From JAXHUH01 sp034211175 (GTDB taxonomy: Bacteria; Actinomycetota; Acidimicrobiia; Acidimicrobiales; CAIXPF01): a stretch of DNA of 8,429 nt. The DNA lies in the NCBI GenBank assembly GCA_034211175.1, contig JAXHUH010000276.1, forward strand, positions 1-8,429, given 5' to 3'. Below are positions 1-5,978 of the stretch, piece by piece. Position 1 is the stretch's first letter. The number at the start of each line of letters is the position of its first letter. The notes under the pieces are model-generated. The model made no database searches. It had not been told where the DNA came from and saw nothing but the letters and a program-made list of their open reading frames with translations. The translations under genes were made by a program, and so were the position numbers.

Positions 1-1003
1 CGAGGACGACGGCCCGCCGCTCCGGCGCGGTCAGCGAGGGCAGCGTCAGGGCCGCCACGACCCCGACGAGCGACAGCACCGCGGCGCCGAGCGAGGCGAG
101 CTCCGCGCCTGCACCGAAGCTCCGCAGCATCTCCACAACCCAGTTGCTCATGGCGTGGACGACGAAGAACGTGCCCGCCACCGCGGCCAGCAGGCGACGG
201 ACCCGTCGGACCCGCAGGAGCGCAAGGGCCGCCGCCACCGGCCCGTCCCGGTCGCGGCCGTCCTCCTCCTCGGCGGTGTCGGCGGCGGCGAGCTCGTCGT
301 GGTTCCGGTCGCTCCGGCGGCTGCTCGGGAGGTCGCGGCCGCGATCGCCCCGGCCGGCGTCGTCACTCGCCGGTACCGCCCTGGCGCGGCGGCGGGGGCT
401 GGTGTCCGCCCACCACGAAGCCGCCAGCCACAGGAGACAGGCGAGCGCGGCGACGCCGGCGAAGGTCGCCATCGTCGCCCGCCAGCTGCCCGTGCGCGCC
501 ATGAGCACGCTGTTCGCGGTGACGAGGGCCAGCGTCGCGCCGACACCGGGTGCGGCGGCCACGACCCCCATCGCCGGGCCCCGGCTCCGGTCGTCGAAGT
601 GGCTGCGCACGAGCTTGGGCGCGCCGATCGAGATCAGCGGCCCGCCGACACCGAACAACCCGACCGCCACCAGCAGGCCGCCGAGCCCGTCGGCCGCCGC
701 CCGGCCGAAGCCGCTGAGCGCCACGAGCGCCCCGCCGACCGCGATGGCCCGCGTCGTACCGAACCGATCGAGGACGGCGCCCGCGGGGACCGCGGTGAGC
801 AGGTACACGAACTGCCAGGCGCCGAGGACCACCCCCATCGACGAGAGGCTCAGGCCGAGGTCGCGCCGGACGGGATCGATGAGCGGGGCGAGCGACGCGT
901 TGACGACACCGAACGACGCGTAGACACCGGCGACCGCCCCGACGAGGAGCCACCGGCCCGTCGTGACGGACCGGTCGCGATCCTCGCCGGGGCGCGGTGT
1001 CAG
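1..1003 (-). CDS. MFS transporter, partial (C-terminal end beyond the left edge)
   Basis: This is a major facilitator superfamily carrier in the inner membrane; its substrate is unknown. The minus frame is open from 1003 to the window edge and encodes 334 residues without a stop. Helix 1 is at about residues 18-42, and a motif A-like loop (GAVLDRFGTTR, about 75-85) follows helix 2. Six hydrophobic segments end near residue 198. A long charged cytoplasmic loop (about 202-255, rich in R, D and E) then precedes helices 7 and 8. The last three or four helices of a normal 400-420 residue carrier lie outside the window. No ATG, GTG or TTG is available before helix 1. The best start is CTG at 1003-1001, which overlaps the TGA of the upstream transporter gene as CTGA. 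The first in-frame ATG (codon 56, near 838) would remove helix 1. The family call is firm; a CynX/NimT-like subfamily is only an impression. Confidence 0.85.
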   Translation of the reverse strand, partial: MTPRPGEDRDRSVTTGRWLLVGAVAGVYASFGVVNASLAPLIDPVRRDLGLSLSSMGVVLGAWQFVYLLTAVPAGAVLDRFGTTRAIAVGGALVALSGFGRAAADGLGGLLVAVGLFGVGGPLISIGAPKLVRSHFDDRSRGPAMGVVAAAPGVGATLALVTANSVLMARTGSWRATMATFAGVAALACLLWLAASWWADTSPRRRARAVPASDDAGRGDRGRDLPSSRRSDRNHDELAAADTAEEEDGRDRDGPVAAALALLRVRRVRRLLAAVAGTFFVVHAMSNWVVEMLRSFGAGAELASLGAAVLSLVGVVAALTLPSLTAPERRAVVL

Positions 1004-2322
1004 CGGGTCACCGCCGGCGTCCGGACGTCCGGCGCGTCCTCGGACCGCTCCCGGGCGAGCGGCAGGAACAGCATGAACGCGATCGCGGACGCCGACGCGG
1101 CGACGAGGAACGCCAGCCCGTACCCGGACCAGTCGTGGAGCACACCGACGACGAACGGCCCGAGCCCGACCCCGGTCGTCATGACGAGCTGGGACAACCC
1201 GTAGATGCGGCTGTAGTCGCGGATGCCGAAGCGGTCGGCCAGCAGGAGCGGGTGGAGCATCAGCAGGTTGCCGACCGACAGGCCGAACAGGACGGCGACG
1301 GCGAGGAACCCGACCCGGCCCCCGACCTGGGAGAACAGCACGAGGGCCACGCTCTGCACCGCCATCAGCGTGGCGGTGAGGGCGCGGGCGGAGACCCGCA
1401 GCACGAGCACCCCGCCGCCGAGGCGGCCGACCACGCTCGAGGCGGCCACGAGGGTGACGATCAGCGCCGCGGTGTCGACGTCGACCCGTTCCTTGACCAG
1501 CTTGAACTCGTGCTGGAGCGCTCCGACCTGGGCGAGCATCACCATCGCGTAGGCCGCGGTCATGACGACGAAGAACCGCGATCGGATCGCCTCGGCGTAG
1601 GGCGTTCCCCGCACCACGACGGGCTCCTCGGCGGCCGACGCGGCGCCGTCGGGCCCGGCCCCGGTCGCGCCGACCGGCTCCGGTTCGGGCTCGGGCGCCG
1701 CGCCGTCGGGCTCGAGCCCGAGGTCCGACGGCCGTGAGCGCACGACCAGCAACGCCACCGGCGCGATGCCGATCACCAGGGCGAGCGCGAACCACGGCGC
1801 CATGTCCTGGAAGGACCGGTCGTCGACCAGCTTCGCGACGATCGGGGTGATCACGATCCCGCCCATGGAGAGGCCGCTCGACCCGATCGACAGGGCGACC
1901 GAGCGACGGCGCTCGAACCACCGGGTGATCAGCGTGGTCGACGGCACGAGCCCGGATGTTGCGAAGCCCATGCCGAAGACGACATCGGCGGCGAACATCT
2001 GCCACGGCTCCGTGGCGCGACCCAGCAGCACGAGACCGACGGCGGCGAGGAACGAGCCCGGCACGATGATCCAGCGCATGTCGTGGCGGCCGATCGGGCC
2101 GCCGGCCAGGAAGCCCGTGACCCCGGCGACGACGAAGAACAGCCCGGTGGCGGCGCCCGTGAGCCCGGTCGAGAAGCCCTGCTCCTCGACCAGCGCGTCG
2201 AGGAACACCGCCTGGGCGTAGAACGCGAGGCCCGACGAGAACATCAGGATGACGAAGACGGCGGCGACGACCCACCACCCGTAGAAGACGCGCGCTCGCT
2301 CGTGCCCGGACGTGACGTCCAT
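1000..2322 (-). CDS. MFS transporter, OFA/monocarboxylate-porter type
   Basis: This complete 440-residue secondary carrier of the inner membrane probably moves a small organic acid or other anion by proton symport or exchange; the substrate is inferred from family resemblance only. Helix 1 begins with FYGWWVV (residues 13-19), typical of the OFA/monocarboxylate group. A motif A remnant (GGPIGRHDMR, about 74-83) follows helix 2. The segment TRWFERRRSVALSIGSSG (133-150) is the family's conserved helix 4-5 region, and RSRPSDLGLEPDG (195-207) opens the central loop, which carries an EPEPEP run at 211-216. Six more helices follow, ending in a charged tail. The ATG at 2322 has a purine-rich AGGGGGA four bases upstream. 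The gene's TGA overlaps the probable CTG start of the next carrier, so the two are likely co-transcribed and translationally coupled. An inverted repeat about 70 bp upstream may be its operator. Confidence 0.94.
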   Translation of the reverse strand: MDVTSGHERARVFYGWWVVAAVFVILMFSSGLAFYAQAVFLDALVEEQGFSTGLTGAATGLFFVVAGVTGFLAGGPIGRHDMRWIIVPGSFLAAVGLVLLGRATEPWQMFAADVVFGMGFATSGLVPSTTLITRWFERRRSVALSIGSSGLSMGGIVITPIVAKLVDDRSFQDMAPWFALALVIGIAPVALLVVRSRPSDLGLEPDGAAPEPEPEPVGATGAGPDGAASAAEEPVVVRGTPYAEAIRSRFFVVMTAAYAMVMLAQVGALQHEFKLVKERVDVDTAALIVTLVAASSVVGRLGGGVLVLRVSARALTATLMAVQSVALVLFSQVGGRVGFLAVAVLFGLSVGNLLMLHPLLLADRFGIRDYSRIYGLSQLVMTTGVGLGPFVVGVLHDWSGYGLAFLVAASASAIAFMLFLPLARERSEDAPDVRTPAVTR

Positions 2323-2376
2323 CGTTCCCCCTGCCCCCGACGGTGCGGGACCGGCGAACGGTCACCGCGACGCGGA

Positions 2377-2382
2377 ACCCTA
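2377..2382 (-). promoter_or_regulatory. Possible -10 element of the MFS promoter
   Basis: TAGGGT on the minus strand fits the loose TAnnnT pattern of actinobacterial -10 elements and would give a leader of about 50 bases. No good -35 is seen 16-19 bp upstream; that position is occupied by the inverted repeat. This is a weak call based on pattern and position only. Confidence 0.25.
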
Positions 2383-2389
2383 GGCGAGT

Positions 2390-2408
2390 TCTGTCTCGCG
2401 GAGACAGA
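2390..2408. promoter_or_regulatory. Perfect 8-bp inverted repeat, candidate operator of the MFS genes
   Basis: The arms TCTGTCTC (2390-2397) and GAGACAGA (2401-2408) are exact reverse complements around a GCG centre. The site lies 68 bp upstream of the transporter ATG. It would sit over or next to the -35 region if the TAGGGT at 2382-2377 is the -10. A dimeric repressor of TetR, GntR or MarR type would fit such a site, but no regulator gene of these families is in the window. A short RNA hairpin is the alternative. Confidence 0.45.
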
Positions 2409-2445
2409 CGATCGTCAGCAGTCGTCCCCCGGGGGGGTGTTGGCC

Positions 2446-3312
2446 TCAGCCGACGGCCGGGCGTTCGGCGTTGGCGCGGAGCCCGACCTTCATCCGCTCC
2501 CAGTCCGACGCCCAGGTCTCGGTGAAGTCGACGGTCGCCGCCTGGGGCACGACGTGCTCGGTGTGGGTGACGAGCACGTCACCGTCCCACTGGTGGAGCT
2601 GGAACGACCCGGGTTCGGGCAGACCGCGGGGCGGGCTCTCCGGCACGAGGTCGAGCACGTGCTGGCTCCACGTGGACGGGCAGATCGACAGCGTCACCGA
2701 CCCCCACGCGGCCTGGACCGCCCGGTGCTGGTGACCGCAGACGACCCGCACGACCTGGCGATGGCGGCCGAGGAGGGCGCGCAGCTCCCGGCGCCCGGCG
2801 AGGAGCCCCTGGCGGTCCATCCACCACAACCCCGAGTCGAACGGCGGGTGGTGCATCGCCACGAGCGTGGCCTGGTCGGGCCGGGCCGACAGCACCTCGT
2901 CGAGCCACGCCAGGCGATCGGGGTCGAGCTCGCCGTGGTGGTGGCCGGGCACCGTCGTGTCGAGCCCGACGACGCGCAGGGGCCAGCCGTCGTCGACCCA
3001 CGACAGGTGCCCGCTGGCCGGCAGGTAGTCGTGATCGGCGAAGGCGCGGCGCATGCCGTCGCGCGTGTCGTGGTTGCCGGGCAGGACCCGGCACGGGGCG
3101 TCGAGCCGGGCCAGCAGCGAGGCGACCCGGGCCAGCTCGTCGTCGGTCCCCTCGTCCGCGAGGTCGCCGGTCACCAACACCAGGTCGGGCGCCCGGGAGC
3201 ACCCGTTCACGCGCTCCACGGCGGCCGCGAGCTGCGCGGCGGCGTCGATCCCGTACTTCGCGCCGTCGGGCTCGGCCCGGACGTGGAGGTCGGTGAGCTG
3301 GGCGATGAGCAT
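2446..3312 (-). CDS. CpdA/Icc-type metallophosphoesterase (class III cyclic nucleotide phosphodiesterase family)
   Basis: This cytosolic calcineurin-like phosphoesterase of 288 residues uses two metal ions. Its family includes E. coli CpdA and mycobacterial Rv0805, which hydrolyse 3',5'-cAMP; the substrate here is inferred. All family motifs are present in order: D8-x-H10 (QLTDLH), G49-D50, G79-N80-H81-D82, H154 in MHHPPF, and G193-H194-x-H196 (GHQHRA). Length is normal for CpdA. The ATG at 3312 is chosen because GGAGGG lies six bases upstream and the protein then begins directly with the first beta strand (MLIAQLTDLH). The frame stays open further upstream, but that extension is low-complexity and overlaps the neighbouring membrane-protein gene. 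About 40 residues follow the core fold (VTHTEHVV onward) and end in the tail ERPAVG. A hairpin separates the gene from the upstream kinase set, so it probably has its own promoter in 3313-3402. Confidence 0.92.
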   Translation of the reverse strand: MLIAQLTDLHVRAEPDGAKYGIDAAAQLAAAVERVNGCSRAPDLVLVTGDLADEGTDDELARVASLLARLDAPCRVLPGNHDTRDGMRRAFADHDYLPASGHLSWVDDGWPLRVVGLDTTVPGHHHGELDPDRLAWLDEVLSARPDQATLVAMHHPPFDSGLWWMDRQGLLAGRRELRALLGRHRQVVRVVCGHQHRAVQAAWGSVTLSICPSTWSQHVLDLVPESPPRGLPEPGSFQLHQWDGDVLVTHTEHVVPQAATVDFTETWASDWERMKVGLRANAERPAVG

Positions 3313-3318
3313 GTCGCA

Positions 3319-3324
3319 CCCTCC
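3319..3324 (-). promoter_or_regulatory. Strong ribosome binding site fixing the phosphoesterase start
   Basis: GGAGGG on the minus strand lies six bases before the ATG at 3312. It is a near-perfect Shine-Dalgarno match and decides between this start and the much longer open frame that continues upstream. Confidence 0.8.
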
Positions 3325-3402
3325 GGAGCGGTCGACGTCGCCACCGTCGCGGCGTGGGGCGTACTGGGTAGAGCAGGAAGGCGCCGGGATGATTCGGGGC
3401 GT

Positions 3403-3436
3403 GTGTGCCTTCGCGACCGGGTGGTCGCGATCACAC
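3403..3436 (-). terminator. Strong hairpin after the membrane-protein gene, possible terminator
   Basis: TCGCGACC (3411-3418) and GGTCGCGA (3423-3430) form a perfect 8-bp stem with a four-base loop. GTGTG (3403-3407) and CACAC (3432-3436) extend it by five pairs after a small internal bulge. Read on the minus strand it begins 16 bases after the TGA at 3453. No U-tract follows, as is common for high-GC actinobacterial hairpins, so it may end transcription only partly or protect the transcript end. GGTCGCG is repeated at 3437-3443, which allows an alternative pairing. Confidence 0.4.
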
Positions 3437-3452
3437 GGTCGCGGCTCGCCGC

Positions 3453-3953
3453 TCACGCCTCCAGTCGGGCGCGGAAGCGCAGGAACGTCGCGGCGAGCGC
3501 GAACCACAGCACGCCGAGCACCACCCGCCAGGCGTTGGCCCGCCCGCCGTCGAGCAGCGCGGCGAGCTCGAGCGCGAGCGCGAACGCGCCGATCGCCCCG
3601 AACATCAGCGCCACGCTCCGATGGTGGACCCGCCCCGAGCGGGCATGCGGCCGCGGCAGATCGGCGACGGGCGGCAGACGACCGAGGACCCAGCCGACGA
3701 ACGCGACCGCGAGGGCGGCGGCACACAGCGCGACGACGCCGAGGACCACGCCGACGACGACCATCCCGCCGTTGATGGTCACGACGCCGATCGCCCCGTA
3801 GCCGGCCACCGCGGCCAGCAGGCCGGACGCCACCGCCGCGCACGCGGCGAGGACCCGCACGACGGTGCGGTTGAGGGTGCGGCGATCGTGATGCCCGCCC
3901 GGCAGCATCACGATCACCCTCGCAGCGCCCTGATGGCTTCGCAACGATTCCAT
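3453..3953 (-). CDS. Hypothetical four-helix membrane protein
   Basis: No family is recognised. The 166-residue product has four hydrophobic segments, at about residues 31-58, 63-91, 113-134 and 141-160. A basic, proline-containing loop (GRLPPVADLPRPHARSGRVHHR, about 91-112) joins helices 2 and 3, and the protein ends with an arginine-rich tail. With four helices and short loops it looks like a small integral membrane protein with little outside the bilayer. The ATG at 3953 has GAGG eight bases upstream. A second ATG at 3908 (Met16) also has GAGGG at suitable distance and would start the protein just before its basic N-terminal segment, so either start is possible. The gene follows the histidine kinase by 63 bp on the same strand and may be the third gene of that operon, but nothing ties it functionally to signalling. 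Codon third positions are strongly G/C, which supports coding. Confidence 0.72.
   Translation of the reverse strand: MESLRSHQGAARVIVMLPGGHHDRRTLNRTVVRVLAACAAVASGLLAAVAGYGAIGVVTINGGMVVVGVVLGVVALCAAALAVAFVGWVLGRLPPVADLPRPHARSGRVHHRSVALMFGAIGAFALALELAALLDGGRANAWRVVLGVLWFALAATFLRFRARLEA
3884..3915. repeat. Perfect 11-bp inverted repeat spanning the alternative start
   Basis: GATCGTGATGC (3884-3894) and GCATCACGATC (3905-3915) are exact reverse complements around a 10-base spacer. In the minus-strand mRNA this stem encloses the internal ATG at 3908, and its first arm begins directly after the GAGGGT sequence. It could control the choice between the two starts, or be a protein-binding site, or be a chance result of coding constraint. 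Confidence 0.4.
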
Positions 3954-4016
3954 CAGTCAGACCTCACGACGGGCCCCGGGGCCGGCTCCGGGCCCCGACG
4001 ACCCGGTGGCCCCGGC
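3954..4016 (-). other. Kinase-membrane protein gap with GC-rich hairpin
   Basis: The 63 bp between the kinase stop and the next start contain an imperfect GC-only stem (about 3971-3979 with 3989-3996, one bulged base). On the minus strand this is followed directly by the GAGG ribosome site for 3953. It has no U-tract. It may lower read-through or translation of the third gene. Confidence 0.3.
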
Positions 4017-5108
4017 TCACCCCACCGACGACAGGTCGAACGCCGCCGATGCGTCGTCGTCGCCGGCGTCGGGACCGAGCACCCGGAACGACACGGTCGT
4101 CCCCTTCGTCGCCCCCGGCCCGATCCGGAACAGGCCGCCGTGCACGGCGGCCACCCGTTCGGCGACCACGAGGCCCATGCCGACGCCCGGCGCCTCACCC
4201 CGGGGCTGGAGCTGGCGGAACAGGCCCGCCGAGAACGGCGCGAGCGTGTGCATGCCGGGCCCGGCATCGGAGACCGACACCTCGTACCAGCCCCGGCCGA
4301 GCGGGCGGGCCCCGATGGTCGCAACCGCGCCGTCCTCGCCGGCGCCGAAGAGGCCGACGTTGTCGATGAGCTCGTAGAACAGCTGGATCAGGGACGCGTC
4401 GTCGGCCACGACCGTCGGCAGCGCCTCCGGCACGACGTCGACCTCGACCCCGGTCTGGTGGACGAGCCTGGTGGCCTCCTGGACGACGTCGCCGAGGTCG
4501 ACCGGCGTCATGGCGTAGGTGCGCTGGCTGAGCCGGATCGACTGCACCAGCCGCTCGATCATGAGCGCCCCGGTGCGGGCCGCGCCGATGGCCTTGGTCA
4601 TGTGCCGACGGGCCCGATCGGTGAGGTCGGGCTCCTCGCTCGCCAGCTCCAGGAACCCCGAGACGTGGCGGAACGGGGCGCTCACGTCGTGGGACAGCGC
4701 GGCGTCGAGCTCGCGGCGGCCGATGTCCTGCTCGACGGTCATGTCCTCCGGCCGGACGATCTGGGGCCCCGACGCCCGGACCGCCAGCACCTTCGGCCCC
4801 GAGTCGTGCCCGGAGCCGGTCACCGTCATCTGGCACGGCACCCCGTCGGCGCGACGGGCGTAGACCACGACCTCGCGGTCGTCCGCGTCGGGGGCGAGGA
4901 CCGAGGCCAGCGCCGTCGCGTCCCGGGGCGCGAAGAACGTGAACGGGTCGACCCCGATGATCTCGTGGCGCTGGCGGCGGACGATCGAGCAGAACGCCTC
5001 GTTGGCGTCGACGACGACCTCGTCGTCGACGCAGAGGAGCCCGACGGGGGCTCGGCGGACGAGGGTGCGGTTGATGTCCCGGACGCGGTCGGGATCAGCA
5101 CCGGGCAT
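4017..5108 (-). CDS. Soluble PAS-domain sensor histidine kinase
   Basis: This 363-residue kinase autophosphorylates a histidine and passes the phosphate to a receiver, almost surely the adjacent 5223-5690 product. There is no membrane segment or signal peptide, so it acts in the cytosol. A PAS domain occupies about residues 10-115 (RRAPVGLLCVDDEVVVDANEAFC...IIGVDPFTFF). A dimerisation/phosphoacceptor domain follows, with H140 in ALSHDVSAPFRHVSGF; this resembles the SHDLxxPLR version found in phytochrome-type kinases. The ATPase domain has an N box with N250 (YELIDN), a G1 box (D281-A-G-P-G285), an F-box region (FSAGLFRQL, 292-300) and a G2 box (G308-V-G-M-G312). The first Asn of the usual NLxxNA N box is Glu246. 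The ATG at 5108 has GGAG five bases upstream. The gene lies 114 bp downstream of the receiver gene on the same strand. The PAS ligand cannot be told; no cysteine/GAF phytochrome module is present. Confidence 0.95.
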   Translation of the reverse strand: MPGADPDRVRDINRTLVRRAPVGLLCVDDEVVVDANEAFCSIVRRQRHEIIGVDPFTFFAPRDATALASVLAPDADDREVVVYARRADGVPCQMTVTGSGHDSGPKVLAVRASGPQIVRPEDMTVEQDIGRRELDAALSHDVSAPFRHVSGFLELASEEPDLTDRARRHMTKAIGAARTGALMIERLVQSIRLSQRTYAMTPVDLGDVVQEATRLVHQTGVEVDVVPEALPTVVADDASLIQLFYELIDNVGLFGAGEDGAVATIGARPLGRGWYEVSVSDAGPGMHTLAPFSAGLFRQLQPRGEAPGVGMGLVVAERVAAVHGGLFRIGPGATKGTTVSFRVLGPDAGDDDASAAFDLSSVG

Positions 5109-5190
5109 GAGGACTCCGTTCTACCGACGAGCGGTCGGGGCGGTGCCCCCGGCGGCTCGGGACGGCGGGGTGCGGCGGGACCGGACGTCC

Positions 5191-5219
5191 CGGCCGCGCT
5201 CGGCGGTTCGGCGCGGCCG
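5191..5219 (-). repeat. Hairpin just after the receiver stop codon
   Basis: CGGCCGCG (5191-5198) and CGCGGCCG (5212-5219) form an 8-bp perfect stem with a 13-base loop. It starts three bases after the receiver's stop on the minus strand. No U-tract follows. In the 114-bp gap before the kinase it could attenuate transcription or protect the upstream mRNA, so that receiver exceeds kinase. Confidence 0.4.
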
Positions 5220-5222
5220 CGC

Positions 5223-5690
5223 TCACCATGCGGGGGCCGGCCCGCCGAGGCCGAGTGACGGGCGCGTGAAGCCGGTGCCGAGCGACGGCAGGCGGGCCGT
5301 CGAGGACCAGAACGCCTCGATGGATCGCAAGGCGGCCCGCAGCTCGTCGAGCCCGAGGGGCTTCACGACGAACGCGTTGGCACTGCGCAGGTACGCGTTG
5401 ACCACGTCCTGCTCGGTGAACGACGTGGACATGATGATGACCGGGATCGTCCGCAGGGTCTGGTCGGACCGCAGGACGTCGAGGACCTGGTTCCCGTCCA
5501 TGCCGGGGAGCCTGAGGTCGAGGATGATCAGGTCGACCGATCCGTCGGGCTGATCGAGGAGGTACTCGATCGCCTCCTCGCCGGTCGACTTCGTCACCAG
5601 GTGGTCGGTGAGCGCGGTGCTGGCCGCCGCGAGGAACAGCTCGACGTCGTCGTTGCTGTCCTCGATCAACAGCACATCGAGCGACCGCAT
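5223..5690 (-). CDS. Single-domain response regulator, Rcp1-like receiver
   Basis: This 155-residue CheY-like receiver has no DNA-binding or enzymatic output domain. It is thus likely to act by protein-protein contact or as a phosphate shuttle, as Rcp1-type partners of phytochrome kinases do. The acidic pocket is E10-D11 (IEDSNDD), and the phosphoacceptor is D58 in LIILDLRLPGMDG. The switch residue is S88 in IIMSTS, and the invariant lysine is K110 followed by proline (VVKP). The opening VLLIEDSNDDVELF matches the Rcp1 subgroup. A tail of about 25 residues after the domain (TARLPSLGTGFTRPSLGLGG onward) is glycine- and proline-rich and probably disordered. The ATG at 5690 has a G-rich GGGGGGTG seven bases upstream. 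It is the first gene of a putative receiver-kinase operon, transcribed away from the MBL hydrolase gene. Confidence 0.95.
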   Translation of the reverse strand: MRSLDVLLIEDSNDDVELFLAAASTALTDHLVTKSTGEEAIEYLLDQPDGSVDLIILDLRLPGMDGNQVLDVLRSDQTLRTIPVIIMSTSFTEQDVVNAYLRSANAFVVKPLGLDELRAALRSIEAFWSSTARLPSLGTGFTRPSLGLGGPAPAW

Positions 5691-5729
5691 TCGGATTCAC
5701 CCCCCAAAGGAGAGATCGAGTCGGGGACC

Positions 5730-5759
5730 AACGTACACCCACCGGTCCGCTTCGGTCAC
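5730..5759 (-). promoter_or_regulatory. Candidate promoter of the receiver-kinase operon
   Basis: On the minus strand GTGACC (5759-5754) could be the -35, with four of six bases matching TTGACA. TACGTT (5735-5730) could be the -10, separated by 18 bp. Transcription would begin near 5723 and leave a leader of about 33 bases. Assigned by consensus only. Confidence 0.4.
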
Positions 5760-5764
5760 CAGAG

Positions 5765-5795
5765 CCGAGGAGACTGAACCGAGGGCAGACTGACC
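5765..5795. repeat. Tandem imperfect direct repeat upstream of the receiver promoter
   Basis: CCGAGGAGACTGAA (5765-5778) is followed at once by CCGAGGGCAGACTGACC (5779-5795). The shared parts are CCGAGG and AGACTGA, with two extra bases in the second copy. The repeats begin about five bases upstream of the putative -35 of the receiver gene, a typical place for activator binding. Confidence 0.4.
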
Positions 5796-5943
5796 AGCGA
5801 CGACGCGCTCCGATACCTACGTTGCCCGACGATTTCCAACGGCCGTTTACTACGAAAGCGCGGCATGACCAACAGGCCGTGAATCGTGAAAACGCGCACT
5901 ATCGTCCGCCGCCGTCCAGGCGACCTCCGAGCCGGCGCGGCGA

Positions 5944-5949
5944 TAACCT
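5944..5949 (+). promoter_or_regulatory. Candidate -10 of the MBL hydrolase gene
   Basis: TAACCT fits the actinobacterial TAnnnT pattern. It would place the transcript start near 5956, about 23 bases before the GTG at 5979. No convincing -35 is seen. If real, it rules out the upstream GTG at 5886 as start. Confidence 0.35.
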
Positions 5950-5978
5950 GGAGGGACAACGAACCCGGGGGTGACACG

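Larger units (their letters stand above)
2323..2445. other. Intergenic region between phosphoesterase and MFS pair
   Basis: These 123 bp hold the likely promoter and operator of the transporter pair. They contain the perfect inverted repeat 2390-2408, a possible minus-strand -10 (TAGGGT, 2382-2377), and a C5G7 homopolymer block at 2426-2437. The block lies nine bases past the phosphoesterase stop. It is self-complementary but has no loop, so it is not a credible terminator. Such runs are prone to sequencing errors, but no reading frame depends on it. Confidence 0.5.
5691..5978. other. Divergent promoter region between receiver and MBL hydrolase genes
   Basis: These 288 bp carry control elements for both directions. 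Seen here are a candidate minus-strand promoter (5730-5759), tandem imperfect repeats (5765-5795), a 10-bp palindrome AACGGCCGTT (5838-5847), and a -10-like TAACCT for the plus gene (5944-5949). Its middle is richer in A/T than the flanking genes. The plus-strand frame of the hydrolase is open upstream to a GTG at 5886, but the encoded arginine-rich stretch does not resemble the family. Confidence 0.6.

Noticed and set aside
1..1000. Minus-strand frames 148-546 and 363-953, and plus-strand frames 144-923 and 155-1204
   Set aside because: All are shadows of the partial MFS gene, whose own frame gives clear membrane helices and a motif A loop.
3313..3843. N-terminal extension of the phosphoesterase to a 465-residue protein
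   Set aside because: The extension overlaps the membrane-protein gene in another frame, is arginine-rich junk, and ignores the strong GGAGGG site before the ATG at 3312.
2083..5258. Very long plus-strand open frames (2083-3801 and 3405-5258)
   Set aside because: They lie antisense to the MFS, phosphoesterase, membrane-protein and kinase genes. They are rich in R, G, P, D and H with no domain, and arise from the scarcity of stops in GC-rich DNA.
5865..5882. Five-codon upstream reading frame (ATG ACC AAC AGG CCG TGA)
   Set aside because: It has no ribosome site, and no firm transcript start places it in an mRNA; a chance ATG is the simpler reading.
5886..5978. Upstream GTG start for the MBL hydrolase
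   Set aside because: The 31 added residues do not fit the fold, and a -10-like element and ribosome site lie inside the stretch.
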